From Pseudomonas putida (GTDB lineage Bacteria; Pseudomonadota; Gammaproteobacteria; Pseudomonadales; Pseudomonadaceae): DNA of 64,000 nt. Below the pieces are notes generated by a model that had not been told where the DNA came from, ran no database searches, and saw only the letters and a list, made by a program, of their open reading frames with translations. The position numbers and the translations under genes were made by a program. Shown piece after piece: positions 1-8,914 of the stretch. The first letter of the stretch is position 1. Every line of letters starts with the position of its first letter. The DNA lies in the NCBI RefSeq assembly GCF_030159595.1, contig NZ_BSKJ01000011.1, positions 1 to 64,000 on the forward strand. The letters run 5' to 3'.

Positions 1-57
1 CTGTGAACAGTCAGAATCGGGCATTTAGTCCCACCACCCCTTCAAGTCTAACCATAC

Positions 58-90
58 AAGCGGGCTTGCCCGCGAAGAGGCCGGCACAGG
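58..90. repeat. Single REP element
   Basis: One copy of the P. putida-type REP core (cgggcttgcccg followed by cgaagaggcc) lies upstream of topB. No gene is visible in the first 200 bases; the rest of this stretch shows nothing else I can support. Confidence 0.75.
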
Positions 91-202
91 TCAATGACAC
101 GCTCACTGACAAAAACCTGTACATCCATCCAGATAAAACTTGCCTCCGCGCCCCCGCTTGCGCATCCTAGTGCCCATCACCCCCGATGAAGCGTTTCCGG
201 CC

Positions 203-2161
203 ATGCGCCTGTTCCTCTGCGAAAAACCCTCCCAGGCAAAAGACATCGCCAAAGTGCTCGGCGCCACCCGCAAGGGCGACGGCTGCTGGCAAGGCACCGA
301 CGTCTGCGTCACCTGGTGCATTGGCCACCTGCTGGAAACTGCCCCGCCCGACAGCTACGACGAACGCTACAAGCGCTGGAACCTGGCCGACCTGCCGATC
401 ATTCCGGACAAGTGGAAGATGCTGGTCAAGCCCAAGACCGCCAGCCAATTCAAGGCAGTCAAGCGCCTGCTCGGCGAAGCGCGCGAGCTGGTCATCGCCA
501 CCGACGCCGACCGCGAAGGCGAGATGATCGCCCGCGAGCTAGTGGAGCATTGCCGCTACCGCGGCCCGGTGCAGCGCCTGTGGCTGTCGGCACTGGACGA
601 CGCCTCCATCCGCAAGGCCCTGGCCCGCTTGCTGCCAGGCCACGAAACGTTCAACCTTTACCACTCGGCGCTAGGCCGCTCCCGCGCCGACTGGCTGATC
701 GGCATGAACATGAGCCGGCTGTTCACCCTGCTGGGCCGCCAATCCGGCTACCAAGGCGTGTTGCCGGTGGGCCGGGTGCAAACGCCCACCTTGCGCCTGG
801 TGGTCGACCGCGACCGCAGCATCGCCGATTTCGTGCCGGTGCCGTTCTGGGCCATCGATGTGCAGCTGGAACACGCAGGCCAACACTTCAATGCCCAATG
901 GCGCGCCCCCGAAGACGCCTGCGACGACCAAGGCCGCTGCCTGAAGCAAGACTTGGCTCAACGGGCCGCTTCTGACATCGGCAATGCCGGCACAGCCAAG
1001 GCAATCAAGGTAGCCACCGAACGCGTGCGTGAAGCCGCACCGCTGCCCTTCGACCTGGGCACCCTGCAGGAACTGTGCTCGAAAAAGTTCGGCCTCGGTG
1101 CCCAGGAAACCCTCGACATCGCCCAGGCCCTGTACGAAACCCACAAGCTGATCACCTACCCGCGCAGCGACTGCGGCTATCTGCCGCAAAGCCAGCACGC
1201 TGAAGCGCCGGCAATCCTTGCCGCCCTGCAACGGGCCGATGCCAGCCTGGCGCCGCTGCAGCCCTACCTCGAGCCGCAACGCCGCTCGCGGGCGTGGAAC
1301 GACGCCAAGGTCAGTGCCCACCACGGCATCATCCCCACCGCCGCCGCCAACGACCCATCGCGCCTGCCGGCCAAGCACAAGGCGGTGTATACCCTGATCC
1401 GCGCGCGCTACCTGGCGCAGTTCCTGCCCAACCACGAGTACGACCGCACCCAGGCCGACTTCGACTGCGCCGGGCATGCACTGCGTGCGGTGGGCAAACA
1501 GATTGTCGAGCCGGGCTGGCGCCGCGCCCTGCCTGAGGCGTTGACTCCGGCCAAGGGCCGCGAGGCGCCACCTGCCCAGGTGCTGCCAGCGCTGCGCGAA
1601 GGCCAGGACTGCAACGTACAAAGCCTGCAACTGAAAGACCTGTGGACCCAGCCGCCCAAGCCGTTTACCGAAGGCGACCTGATCAAGGCCATGAAGAACG
1701 TGGCCAAGCTGGTGGACGACCCGCGGCTGAAGCAGAAGCTCAAGGAGACCACCGGCATCGGCACCGAAGCCACCCGCGCCAGCATCATCCAGGGCCTGCT
1801 CGATCGCGGTTACCTGGTGAAGAACGGCAAGGCGCTGTCGGCCACACCAGCGGCGTTCAGCCTGATCGATGCGGTGCCGAAAGCCATCGCAGACCCTGGC
1901 ACAACGGCCATCTGGGAACAGGCGCTGGACATGGTGCAAAGTGGCGAGATGAGCCTGGAAGAATTCGTTTCCCGGCAGTCGGCGTGGATGGGCAAGCTGG
2001 TCGAGCGGTGCAGCGGCATGCGCATGACCATCAGCGGACCGGCTGCCGGGGCGGCGCCGCCGTGGAAGAAGAAGCGGCGCAGTGGGGGGAAAGGTAAAAC
2101 AGCTGGCAGCAAGTCAGCCGCTAGCAAACCGCGTCAACCCCGAAAAAAACCGGCAACCTGA
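203..2161 (+). CDS. topB: DNA topoisomerase III
   Basis: Type IA topoisomerase of 652 residues that relaxes and decatenates DNA through a transient 5'-phosphotyrosyl link. The Toprim domain begins at the N-terminus (LFLCEKPSQAKDIA) and carries the metal-binding DxDxE as D101, D103 and E105. The active-site tyrosine is Y319 in the ITYPRSD motif. The C-terminus is a Lys/Arg-rich tail from about residue 620, in place of zinc fingers, as is usual for TopB. The ATG at 203 is chosen because the protein then begins exactly with the Toprim beta strand; an upstream in-frame TTG at 140 would add 21 residues unlike the family. Confidence 0.95.
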   Translation: MRLFLCEKPSQAKDIAKVLGATRKGDGCWQGTDVCVTWCIGHLLETAPPDSYDERYKRWNLADLPIIPDKWKMLVKPKTASQFKAVKRLLGEARELVIATDADREGEMIARELVEHCRYRGPVQRLWLSALDDASIRKALARLLPGHETFNLYHSALGRSRADWLIGMNMSRLFTLLGRQSGYQGVLPVGRVQTPTLRLVVDRDRSIADFVPVPFWAIDVQLEHAGQHFNAQWRAPEDACDDQGRCLKQDLAQRAASDIGNAGTAKAIKVATERVREAAPLPFDLGTLQELCSKKFGLGAQETLDIAQALYETHKLITYPRSDCGYLPQSQHAEAPAILAALQRADASLAPLQPYLEPQRRSRAWNDAKVSAHHGIIPTAAANDPSRLPAKHKAVYTLIRARYLAQFLPNHEYDRTQADFDCAGHALRAVGKQIVEPGWRRALPEALTPAKGREAPPAQVLPALREGQDCNVQSLQLKDLWTQPPKPFTEGDLIKAMKNVAKLVDDPRLKQKLKETTGIGTEATRASIIQGLLDRGYLVKNGKALSATPAAFSLIDAVPKAIADPGTTAIWEQALDMVQSGEMSLEEFVSRQSAWMGKLVERCSGMRMTISGPAAGAAPPWKKKRRSGGKGKTAGSKSAASKPRQPRKKPAT

Positions 2162-2181
2162 AAGTTCTGCATCGCCATTAC

Positions 2182-2272
2182 TGGCCTCTTCGCGGGTAAA
2201 CCCGCTCCTACAGGTACTGCACTGCCTTCAGCATCTATGCAGTAGGAGCGGGTTTACCCGCGAAGAGGCCAG
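2182..2272. repeat. REP pair in inverted orientation
   Basis: Two REP copies face each other (2182-2212 and 2241-2271), each with ggcctcttcgcggg and the flanking GCTCCTACAG/CTGTAGGAGC-type extension, separated by about 28 bases. This can fold into a long hairpin downstream of topB. Confidence 0.85.
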
Positions 2273-2348
2273 TACAGGCAGCACATCACTACCAGGCAAA
2301 CCACAAATCCAGCCCGACACATTGGCACCATGAAATTTACCTGCTAAG

Positions 2349-2360
2349 TTTTCATGAAAA
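2349..2360. promoter_or_regulatory. Perfect 12-bp palindrome upstream of the oxidase gene
   Basis: TTTTCATGAAAA is a perfect palindrome about 30 bases before the start codon at 2391, in an AT-rich stretch. Its position suits an operator; no regulator can be named. Confidence 0.35.
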
Positions 2361-2390
2361 TAATCACAGTAATTTTCACGAGGTCTTTGC

Positions 2391-3680
2391 ATGTTCAAGC
2401 AGTCCGCCCAGCATGTCGCTAGCTACTACGCCCAGACCTACCCCGCCAACATCCCCCTACGCCCAACGCTACAAGGCACCCACGACACCGATGTGCTGAT
2501 CATCGGCGCCGGTTTCAGCGGCCTGCATACCGCCCTGCGCCTGACCCAGGCGGGCAAGCGCGTGACGCTGCTGGAAGCCAGCCGCGTGGCCTGGGCCGCC
2601 TCCGGGCGCAACGGCGGCCAGGCGCTGCTGGGCTGGTCGTGCGACATGCCGCCGCTGGAGAAGGCCTTGGGCATCGAACGCACCCAACGGCTGTGGGCCA
2701 GCATGTGCTGGGCCGCTGACGAAATGCGCGACCTCCCCCAGCGCCACGGCTTCGATATCGACTACCAGACGGGTAGCCTCTGGACGGCCGTGCTACCACG
2801 CCGGGTGAAAATGCTTGAAGAAGCCCTGCGCGAGGCTGAACACAAATGGCGCTACGACGCCTTGCGCCTGATCGGCCGGGAAGAGCTGCCGCAATGGATC
2901 GACAGCCCGCGCTATCAGGCCGCGCTGTACGACGCCAAAGGTGCCCACCTCAACCCGCTGAAGCTGGCTCAGGGCCTGGCCAGCACCATCGAAGCCGCTG
3001 GCGGCCATATCTACGAACAAAGCCAGGTACTCGGCTACCAGCAGGCCGGCGATGGCTACATTGCTCGAACCGACAAAGGCGAAGTGCGCTGCAACGTGTT
3101 GGTGCTGGCCTGCAACGCCTACATCGACCGCCTCGACCGCGGCCTGTCGCGCCGCCTGTTACCTGTCGGTTCCTACCAGGTGGCCACCGCACCACTGGAC
3201 GCCGACTTCGCCCGTTCGCTGCTGCCGCGCAACAGTTGCGTGATTGACAACCAGTTCGTACCCGACTATTTCCGCCTCACCCCGGACCACCGCCTGCTGT
3301 TCGGCGGCGGCTGCACTTACCTGGGCGGCATTCCCAAGGACGTCGCCAGCGCCACCCGACCCTACCTTGAGCGGGTTTTCCCGCAATTGGCCGGGGTGGC
3401 CATCGACTATGCCTGGGGCGGCCATATCGATTGCAGCATCCAGCGCACCCCGGACGTCGGCCATGTGGGCCAACGCTACTGGCTGCAAGGTTTCTCCGGC
3501 CACGGCGTACTGCCAACCCTGGCGGCAGCGCGGGCGGTCAGTGATGCCATTCTCGGCAACGACGACCTGCTGGCGCTGTACCAAGGCATCGACAACGGTC
3601 GCTTTCCTGGCGGCGACCTGCTGGCCGCACCGCTGGAAGCTGCCGCCAAGGCCTGGTACCGGTTGCGCGACCGCGCGTGA
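2391..3680 (+). CDS. FAD-dependent amine oxidase, gamma-glutamylputrescine oxidase (PuuB/DAO) type
   Basis: Flavoprotein of 429 residues of the DAO family. The Rossmann FAD motif GAGFSG is at residues 39-44, followed by the E of LLEASRVAW that binds the ribose. The pattern SYYAQT at the N-terminus and ASGRNGGQ after the Rossmann fold are typical of PuuB-like enzymes, which oxidise gamma-glutamylated polyamines or related amines to the aldehyde. It stands alone, without puuA, puuC or puuD next to it, so the substrate is inferred only from family. The ATG at 2391 follows a weak GAGG site. An AT-rich leader with a palindrome precedes it. Confidence 0.8.
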   Translation: MFKQSAQHVASYYAQTYPANIPLRPTLQGTHDTDVLIIGAGFSGLHTALRLTQAGKRVTLLEASRVAWAASGRNGGQALLGWSCDMPPLEKALGIERTQRLWASMCWAADEMRDLPQRHGFDIDYQTGSLWTAVLPRRVKMLEEALREAEHKWRYDALRLIGREELPQWIDSPRYQAALYDAKGAHLNPLKLAQGLASTIEAAGGHIYEQSQVLGYQQAGDGYIARTDKGEVRCNVLVLACNAYIDRLDRGLSRRLLPVGSYQVATAPLDADFARSLLPRNSCVIDNQFVPDYFRLTPDHRLLFGGGCTYLGGIPKDVASATRPYLERVFPQLAGVAIDYAWGGHIDCSIQRTPDVGHVGQRYWLQGFSGHGVLPTLAAARAVSDAILGNDDLLALYQGIDNGRFPGGDLLAAPLEAAAKAWYRLRDRA

Positions 3681-3760
3681 AGACGACCGGCGCTTGCTGC
3701 GTCTGAATCTCTCCTATTCTCAATAGCTCCCTTCGGTTCCTGCACACAGGAGACACGACC

Positions 3761-4591
3761 ATGAGCTATGTAACCACGAAGGACGGGGTGCAGATTTTCT
3801 ACAAGGATTGGGGCCCACGCGACGCACCGGTGATCCACTTCCACCACGGCTGGCCGCTCAGCGCCGATGACTGGGACGCGCAGATGCTGTTCTTCCTCGC
3901 CCAGGGTTTCCGTGTGGTCGCCCACGACCGCCGTGGCCATGGCCGGTCCAGCCAGGTATGGGATGGCCACGACATGGACCATTATGCCGACGACGTGGCA
4001 GCCGTGGTCACCCACCTGGGCACCCAAGGCGCCGTGCATGTCGGCCACTCGACCGGGGGTGGCGAGGTCGTGCGCTACATGGCCCGGCACCCGCAAGACA
4101 AGGTGGCGAAGGCCGTGCTGATCGCCGCCGTGCCGCCACTGATGGTGCAAGCCCCTGGCAACCCAGGTGGCCTGCCCAAATCGGTGTTCGACGGTTTCCA
4201 GGCCCAGGTGGCCAGCAACCGGGCGCAGTTCTACCGCGATGTGCCGGCCGGGCCGTTCTACGGCTACAACCGCCCCGGTGCCGAAGCCAGCGAAGGCATC
4301 ATCGGGAACTGGTGGCGCCAGGGCATGATCGGCAGTGCCAAGGCCCATTACGATGGCATCGTGGCGTTTTCCCAGACGGACTTCACTGAAGACCTGAAAG
4401 GCATCCAGCAGCCGGTGCTGGTGATGCATGGCGACGATGACCAGATCGTGCCGTATGAGAATTCAGGGGTGCTGTCGGCGAAGCTGCTGCCCAACGGTAC
4501 GCTGAAGACCTACAAGGGCTACCCACATGGCATGCCGACTACCCATGCCGATGTGATCAATGCGGACTTGCTGGCGTTTATTCGTAGTTGA
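3761..4591 (+). CDS. Alpha/beta hydrolase, cofactor-free chloroperoxidase/arylesterase type
   Basis: Serine hydrolase of 276 residues. The nucleophile elbow is GHSTGG with Ser97; the acid is in HGDDDQIVP (Asp226/Asp227) and the histidine is His256 in YPHGMP, all at the spacing of the family of bacterial non-haem haloperoxidases and arylesterases. The oxyanion region HHGWPLSADDWD is also typical. Members hydrolyse small esters and show perhydrolase activity; the physiological substrate is unknown. AGGAGA before the ATG at 3761 supports the start. Monocistronic, closed by a compact REP palindrome. Confidence 0.85.
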   Translation: MSYVTTKDGVQIFYKDWGPRDAPVIHFHHGWPLSADDWDAQMLFFLAQGFRVVAHDRRGHGRSSQVWDGHDMDHYADDVAAVVTHLGTQGAVHVGHSTGGGEVVRYMARHPQDKVAKAVLIAAVPPLMVQAPGNPGGLPKSVFDGFQAQVASNRAQFYRDVPAGPFYGYNRPGAEASEGIIGNWWRQGMIGSAKAHYDGIVAFSQTDFTEDLKGIQQPVLVMHGDDDQIVPYENSGVLSAKLLPNGTLKTYKGYPHGMPTTHADVINADLLAFIRS

Positions 4592-4606
4592 TGACGTTAG
4601 CCTGCA

Positions 4607-4642
4607 CCGGCCTCTTCGCGGGTTTACCCGCGAAGAGGCCGG
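4607..4642. repeat. Compact REP palindrome, perfect 16-bp arms
   Basis: Two REP cores fused back to back: 16-bp arms starting ccggcctcttcgcggg with the 4-base loop TTTA, a perfect 36-base palindrome between two plus-strand genes. It could also act as a transcription barrier. Confidence 0.85.
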
Positions 4643-4724
4643 CACTGGCAACACATGCAGCCCAGGATTACCATGTACCCCTTCTAGTGCAGCCCTTTGC
4701 TGCCTCCCTGCCTGCCAAAACCCC

Positions 4725-5504
4725 ATGCCCTTCGAACTTACCGTAGAACCCCTTACCCTGTTCATCCTGGCCCTGGTCGCCTTCGTCGCCGGTTTCATCG
4801 ATGCCATCGCCGGCGGTGGCGGACTGCTCACCACCCCGGCCCTACTCACCGCCGGCATGCCGCCGCATCTGGTACTGGGCACCAACAAGCTCAGCTCCAC
4901 TTTCGGCTCGGCCACCGCCGGCTTCACCTACTACAAGCGCAAACTGTTCCACCCGGCGCAATGGCGACCAGCATTGTTCGCCACCCTGACCGGGGCCTTG
5001 ATCGGCGCCGTCATCGCCCACTACATGCCCGCCGAATGGCTGAACAAGATGCTGCCGGTGATCGTCTTCGCCTGTGGCATCTACCTGCTGTTCGGCGGCA
5101 CGCCCAAGGCACCGCTGGATGCCGACGCGCCGATAAAGAAAAAGTGGCAGGTGCCGCAAGGTTTCACCTTGGGCTTCTATGACGGCGTGGCCGGCCCGGG
5201 TACAGGTGCATTCTGGACGGTCAGCACCTTGCTGCTGTACCCCATCGACCTGGTGCGCGCCAGCGGCGTGGCACGCAGCATGAACTTCGTCAGCAACATC
5301 GCGGCGCTGACAGTGTTCATCATTTCCGGGCAGGTGGACTACATCGTCGGCCTGTGCATGGGCCTGTCGGTGATGGTCGGCGCCTTCTTTGGCGCACGCA
5401 CGGCGATCAGTGGCGGCAGCAAGTTCATCCGCCCGGTGTTCATCACCGTGGTGCTGGCGTTGACCGTGCGCCTAGCGTGGCAGCACTGGTTCGGGCAGGC
5501 CTGA
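4725..5504 (+). CDS. TSUP-family membrane permease (TauE/SafE type)
   Basis: Hydrophobic protein of 259 residues with about eight membrane helices. The two family half-motifs are visible: AGGGGLLTTPALL followed by GTNKLSSTFGS in the first half, and DGVAGPGTGAFW followed by SGVARSMNFVSN in the second. Family members export sulfite, sulfoacetate or related small anions; the neighbours do not indicate which. The ATG at 4725 opens the first membrane segment; the longer frame back to 4560 runs through the REP palindrome and is not credible. Its last 33 bases overlap the 3' end of convergent nudC. Confidence 0.85.
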   Translation: MPFELTVEPLTLFILALVAFVAGFIDAIAGGGGLLTTPALLTAGMPPHLVLGTNKLSSTFGSATAGFTYYKRKLFHPAQWRPALFATLTGALIGAVIAHYMPAEWLNKMLPVIVFACGIYLLFGGTPKAPLDADAPIKKKWQVPQGFTLGFYDGVAGPGTGAFWTVSTLLLYPIDLVRASGVARSMNFVSNIAALTVFIISGQVDYIVGLCMGLSVMVGAFFGARTAISGGSKFIRPVFITVVLALTVRLAWQHWFGQA

Positions 5505-6302
5505 GCGTCTAGCCACATAGAGGTCGATCAGATACCTGGCAATCGAGCGCCCGGCCGGCAGCGGCGGCAGGTCATGGACGCTGAACCACTGGGCGTCCTC
5601 GATTTCATCCGGCTGCATGACAATCTCGCCTCCCGCGTATTCGGCATGGAAGCCGAGCATCATCGAGTGCGGGAACGGCCAGCACTGGCTGCCGACGTAC
5701 TGGATGTTCTTCACCTCCACCGCTACCTCTTCCAATACTTCACGCACCAGGCAGTCCTCGGCCGACTCGCCCGGTTCAGCGAAGCCTGCCAAGGTGCTGT
5801 ACACCCCAGTGACGAAGCGTGGCGAGCGTGCCAGCAAGATCTCATCACCACGGGTTACCAGCACGATCATGCTGGGTGAAATACGCGGGTAGCTGCGCAG
5901 GTCGCAGGGCTGGCAGTACATCGCCCGCTCCCAGCGAATCTGCGTCATCGCCTGGCCACAGCTGCCACAGAAACGGTGCTCGCGGGCCCAGGTGCCGATC
6001 TGCGCGGCATAACCCAGTACCTTGTAGGTGTCGAAGTCGCCTTCGAGCATGAACGCCCGCAGGCCGCGCCAGCTGCAGCCTGGCACGTCAGTGGCGCTGC
6101 GCAGCTCCAGCAGGAACACCGGCTGGCCGTCGAAGTGGCCGATGCCATGCTCGCACAGTACGTCGACGTCCTGGCGCTTGAGCCAGTCGCGGGGAAACAG
6201 CGCGCCGTTGGTGTCCACCAAGAACCCTTCCGGGCTGCGGGCCACGGCCAGTCCCCCGGTGATCTGCGGGTCGAGTACTGCGGTAGTCCAGCGTGCTGAC
6301 AT
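5472..6302 (-). CDS. nudC: NADH pyrophosphatase / NAD-capped RNA hydrolase NudC
   Basis: NUDIX enzyme of 276 residues that cleaves NAD(H) to NMN(H) and AMP and removes NAD caps from RNA. A Cys4 zinc ribbon (FCGSCG ... YCQPC) precedes the Nudix box GFAEPGESAEDC...REVLEE, and the NudC-specific array SQCWPFPHSMM follows it. The last Nudix glycine position reads Ala (EEVAV), a mild deviation. The start at 6302 is the only ATG that keeps the N-terminal domain. It converges with the TSUP gene with a 33-base overlap of coding ends. Confidence 0.93.
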   Translation of the reverse strand: MSARWTTAVLDPQITGGLAVARSPEGFLVDTNGALFPRDWLKRQDVDVLCEHGIGHFDGQPVFLLELRSATDVPGCSWRGLRAFMLEGDFDTYKVLGYAAQIGTWAREHRFCGSCGQAMTQIRWERAMYCQPCDLRSYPRISPSMIVLVTRGDEILLARSPRFVTGVYSTLAGFAEPGESAEDCLVREVLEEVAVEVKNIQYVGSQCWPFPHSMMLGFHAEYAGGEIVMQPDEIEDAQWFSVHDLPPLPAGRSIARYLIDLYVARRSGLPEPVLPR

Positions 6303-6338
6303 GTCGGGGGTTCCTTTACTGCGCGTCCCCCGGCCCGA

Positions 6339-7151
6339 TCAGTCGGCGAACGTCGGTTTCTGTTTGCTCATGTGCGCCGCCACAGCCACGCGCAAGTCTT
6401 CAGACTGCAGCATCGCGGCGTTCCAGGTGGCGATGTAGTCCAGGCCATCGTCGATGCGATGGTCACGCATGTAGCTGAGCATTTCCTTGGTGCCGGCCAC
6501 GGCGATCGGCGATTTTGCGGCAATCTCGCGGGCAATGGCAAAAACCCCGTCGAGCAGTGCGGCCTGATCATCATAAACCCGGTTGACCAGGCCGATGCGC
6601 AGGGCCTCGTCCGCCGTAACGTTACGCCCGGTGAAGGCCAGCTCACGCATCATGCCGTCGCCGATGATACGTGGCAAACGTTGCAGTGTGCCGACATCGG
6701 CGGCCATGCCCATGTCGATTTCCTTGATCGAGAACTGTGCATCACTGCTGCAGTAGCGCATGTCGCACGCGGAGATGAGGTCGATGGCACCGCCGATGCA
6801 GTAGCCCTGCACCGCAGCCAGTACCGGCTTGCGGCAGTTGTCCACGGCAGTGAACGAAGCTTGCAGGCGCTGGATGGTCTTGCGCAGGAAGCGTGCATTA
6901 CGGCCCACGTCCTTGCCCATCTGCCCGGCCAACGACGCCAGCATCATCAGGTCGATACCCGCGGAGAAGTGCTTGCCGGCACCGCTGATCACCACCGCGC
7001 GCACGCCATCGGTGTCGTCGATCCACTGGAAGATGTCGATGATCTCTTCCCAGAAAGCCGCGTTCATCGCGTTGACCTTTTCCGGGCGGTTGATCTGAAC
7101 GTGGGCGATGTTGTCGGTCAGCTCGACCTTGAATGCGCTGTACTCGGTCAC
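6339..7151 (-). CDS. Delta3,5-Delta2,4-dienoyl-CoA isomerase (crotonase family)
   Basis: Crotonase-fold enzyme of 270 residues. The residues that define the mammalian ECH1 dienoyl-CoA isomerase are present at matching spacing: Asp124 in GGAIDLISACD, Glu144 in KEIDMG and Asp152 in AADVGTLQRLP. This makes a role in beta-oxidation of odd-position double bonds more likely than simple hydration. The GTG at 7151 is chosen because AGGAG (minus strand, 7164-7160) stands 8 bases before it; the upstream ATG at 7181 has no such site and would add ten residues. It lies 36 bases downstream of nudC's start on the same strand. Confidence 0.8.
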   Translation of the reverse strand: MTEYSAFKVELTDNIAHVQINRPEKVNAMNAAFWEEIIDIFQWIDDTDGVRAVVISGAGKHFSAGIDLMMLASLAGQMGKDVGRNARFLRKTIQRLQASFTAVDNCRKPVLAAVQGYCIGGAIDLISACDMRYCSSDAQFSIKEIDMGMAADVGTLQRLPRIIGDGMMRELAFTGRNVTADEALRIGLVNRVYDDQAALLDGVFAIAREIAAKSPIAVAGTKEMLSYMRDHRIDDGLDYIATWNAAMLQSEDLRVAVAAHMSKQKPTFAD

Positions 7152-7301
7152 GGGCGGCACTCCTGCGGGTGAAGGGTTCATGGCGGGGATGGTAACCCAG
7201 GCCAATGACCGCACTTGTGCCAAAAACGGGACTGCGCGCCTTGCCTAAGGCGCGCTGATGCGGCACCGTGCGCCATCGCCGAATTATAAGGATACATATT
7301 A

Positions 7302-8804
7302 ATGTCACGCTCCCTGACCGGCGCCCTCGCCCACAGCTTTCTGGGCCAGTCGCCGCTTTGGTACAAGGCGGTCATCTGCCTGTTCCTGGTGCTCAACCCG
7401 CTGCTGCTGGTCACCGTTGGCCCGGTTGCAGCCGGCTGGGCGCTGGTGCTCGAGTTCATCTTCACCCTGGGCATGGCGCTCAAGTGCTACCCGCTGATGC
7501 CCGGCGGCCTGTTGCTGATCGAAGCCCTGCTGCTGCAGATGACCACGCCACAGGCGCTGTACGAGGAACTGCAGCACAACTTCCCGGTAATTCTGCTGCT
7601 GATGTTCATGGTTGCCGGTATCCACTTCATGAAGGAACTGCTGCTGTTCCTGTTCTCACGCATCCTGCTGGGCGTTCGCTCGAAGGCAGTCCTGTCGCTG
7701 CTGTTCTGCGTGCTGTCAGCGTTCCTCTCGGCGTTTCTCGATGCGCTGACCGTGACGGCGGTGATCATCAGCGCTGCGGTTGGCTTTTACGCCGTTTACC
7801 ACCGTGTCGCCTCCGGGGCCAACCCGCGTGAAGACAGCGCGCTCGATAGCGATCAGCAAGTGGCACAATTGCACCGCGAAGACCTCGACCAGTTCCGCGC
7901 CTTCCTGCGCAGCCTGCTGATGCACGGCGCGGTGGGTACTGCCCTGGGCGGTGTTTGCACGCTGGTGGGCGAGCCGCAGAACCTGTTGATCGGCCATGAA
8001 ATGGGCTGGCACTTCGCCGACTTCTTCTTCAAGGTGGCGCCCGTGTCGCTGCCGGTGCTGGGTGCAGGCCTGCTCACTTGCGTACTGCTGGAGAAGCTTC
8101 GGCTGTTCGGCTACGGCACGCTGATGCCTGAACCCGTGCGTCAGGTGCTGGCCACCTATGCCGCCGAAGACGACGCCGCGCGCACCCAGGCCCAGCGCCT
8201 GGCGCTGTGGGTGCAAGGGTTGGCTGCGCTGATCCTGATCGTATGCCTGGGGCTGCATGTGGCCGAGGTTGGTCTGATCGGCCTGATGGTGATTGTGCTG
8301 ATCACGGCCTTTACCGGCATCACCGATGAACACCGCCTGGGCCGTGCCTTCCAGGACGCCATGCCGTTCACGTCCTTGCTGGTGGTGTTCTTCGCCGTGG
8401 TGGCAGTGATTCATCAGCAGCAACTGTTCAGCCCGCTGATTGCCTGGGTGTTGGCGCTGCCTGCCGAGCAACAGCCGGGCATGCTGTACCTGGCCAACGG
8501 CCTGCTGTCGGCGATCAGCGACAATGTGTTCGTGGCAACCATCTATATCACTGAGGTGAAGCAGGCGTTTCTCAATGGTGGCATGAGCCGCGAGCATTTC
8601 GAGACGCTGGCGGTGGCGATCAATACCGGTACCAACCTGCCCAGCGTGGCAACGCCGAATGGACAGGCCGCGTTCCTGTTCCTGCTGACCTCGGCAATAG
8701 CGCCGTTGATCCGGCTGTCGTATGGGCGGATGGTGTGGATGGCGTTGCCCTATACCGTGGTGATGGGTGGACTGGGGTGGTGGGCGGTGACTTACTGGCT
8801 GTGA
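7302..8804 (+). CDS. nhaB: Na+/H+ antiporter NhaB
   Basis: Membrane antiporter of 500 residues, the usual NhaB length, that expels sodium in exchange for protons. The N-terminus (FLGQSPLWYK), the strongly hydrophobic repeats, and the segments LSAFLDALTVTAV and VGEPQNLLIG, with the ion-binding acidic and NVFVATIYI motifs near the C-terminus, are all characteristic. AAGGA precedes the ATG at 7302. Divergent from the isomerase gene across about 150 bases. No riboswitch-like structure was seen upstream. Confidence 0.93.
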   Translation: MSRSLTGALAHSFLGQSPLWYKAVICLFLVLNPLLLVTVGPVAAGWALVLEFIFTLGMALKCYPLMPGGLLLIEALLLQMTTPQALYEELQHNFPVILLLMFMVAGIHFMKELLLFLFSRILLGVRSKAVLSLLFCVLSAFLSAFLDALTVTAVIISAAVGFYAVYHRVASGANPREDSALDSDQQVAQLHREDLDQFRAFLRSLLMHGAVGTALGGVCTLVGEPQNLLIGHEMGWHFADFFFKVAPVSLPVLGAGLLTCVLLEKLRLFGYGTLMPEPVRQVLATYAAEDDAARTQAQRLALWVQGLAALILIVCLGLHVAEVGLIGLMVIVLITAFTGITDEHRLGRAFQDAMPFTSLLVVFFAVVAVIHQQQLFSPLIAWVLALPAEQQPGMLYLANGLLSAISDNVFVATIYITEVKQAFLNGGMSREHFETLAVAINTGTNLPSVATPNGQAAFLFLLTSAIAPLIRLSYGRMVWMALPYTVVMGGLGWWAVTYWL

Positions 8805-8914
8805 GGCCGTGGGCCTGAGCGGTGCGGTGCATGCCTCCCACATCCAATACAACTTTTGCCCCGCGCCCGTATCGAAACACAGGTAAATCCCCATCCGCTT
8901 CAAGGAGGTTCACC

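Noticed and set aside
4560..4724. Upstream extension of the TSUP permease frame
   Set aside because: It begins inside the preceding hydrolase gene and passes through a REP palindrome; the membrane protein starts naturally at 4725.
7716..8903. 395-codon minus-strand frame opposite nhaB
   Set aside because: Composition is rich in His, Gln and Arg, typical of an antisense shadow; nhaB on the plus strand is a full-length match to its family.
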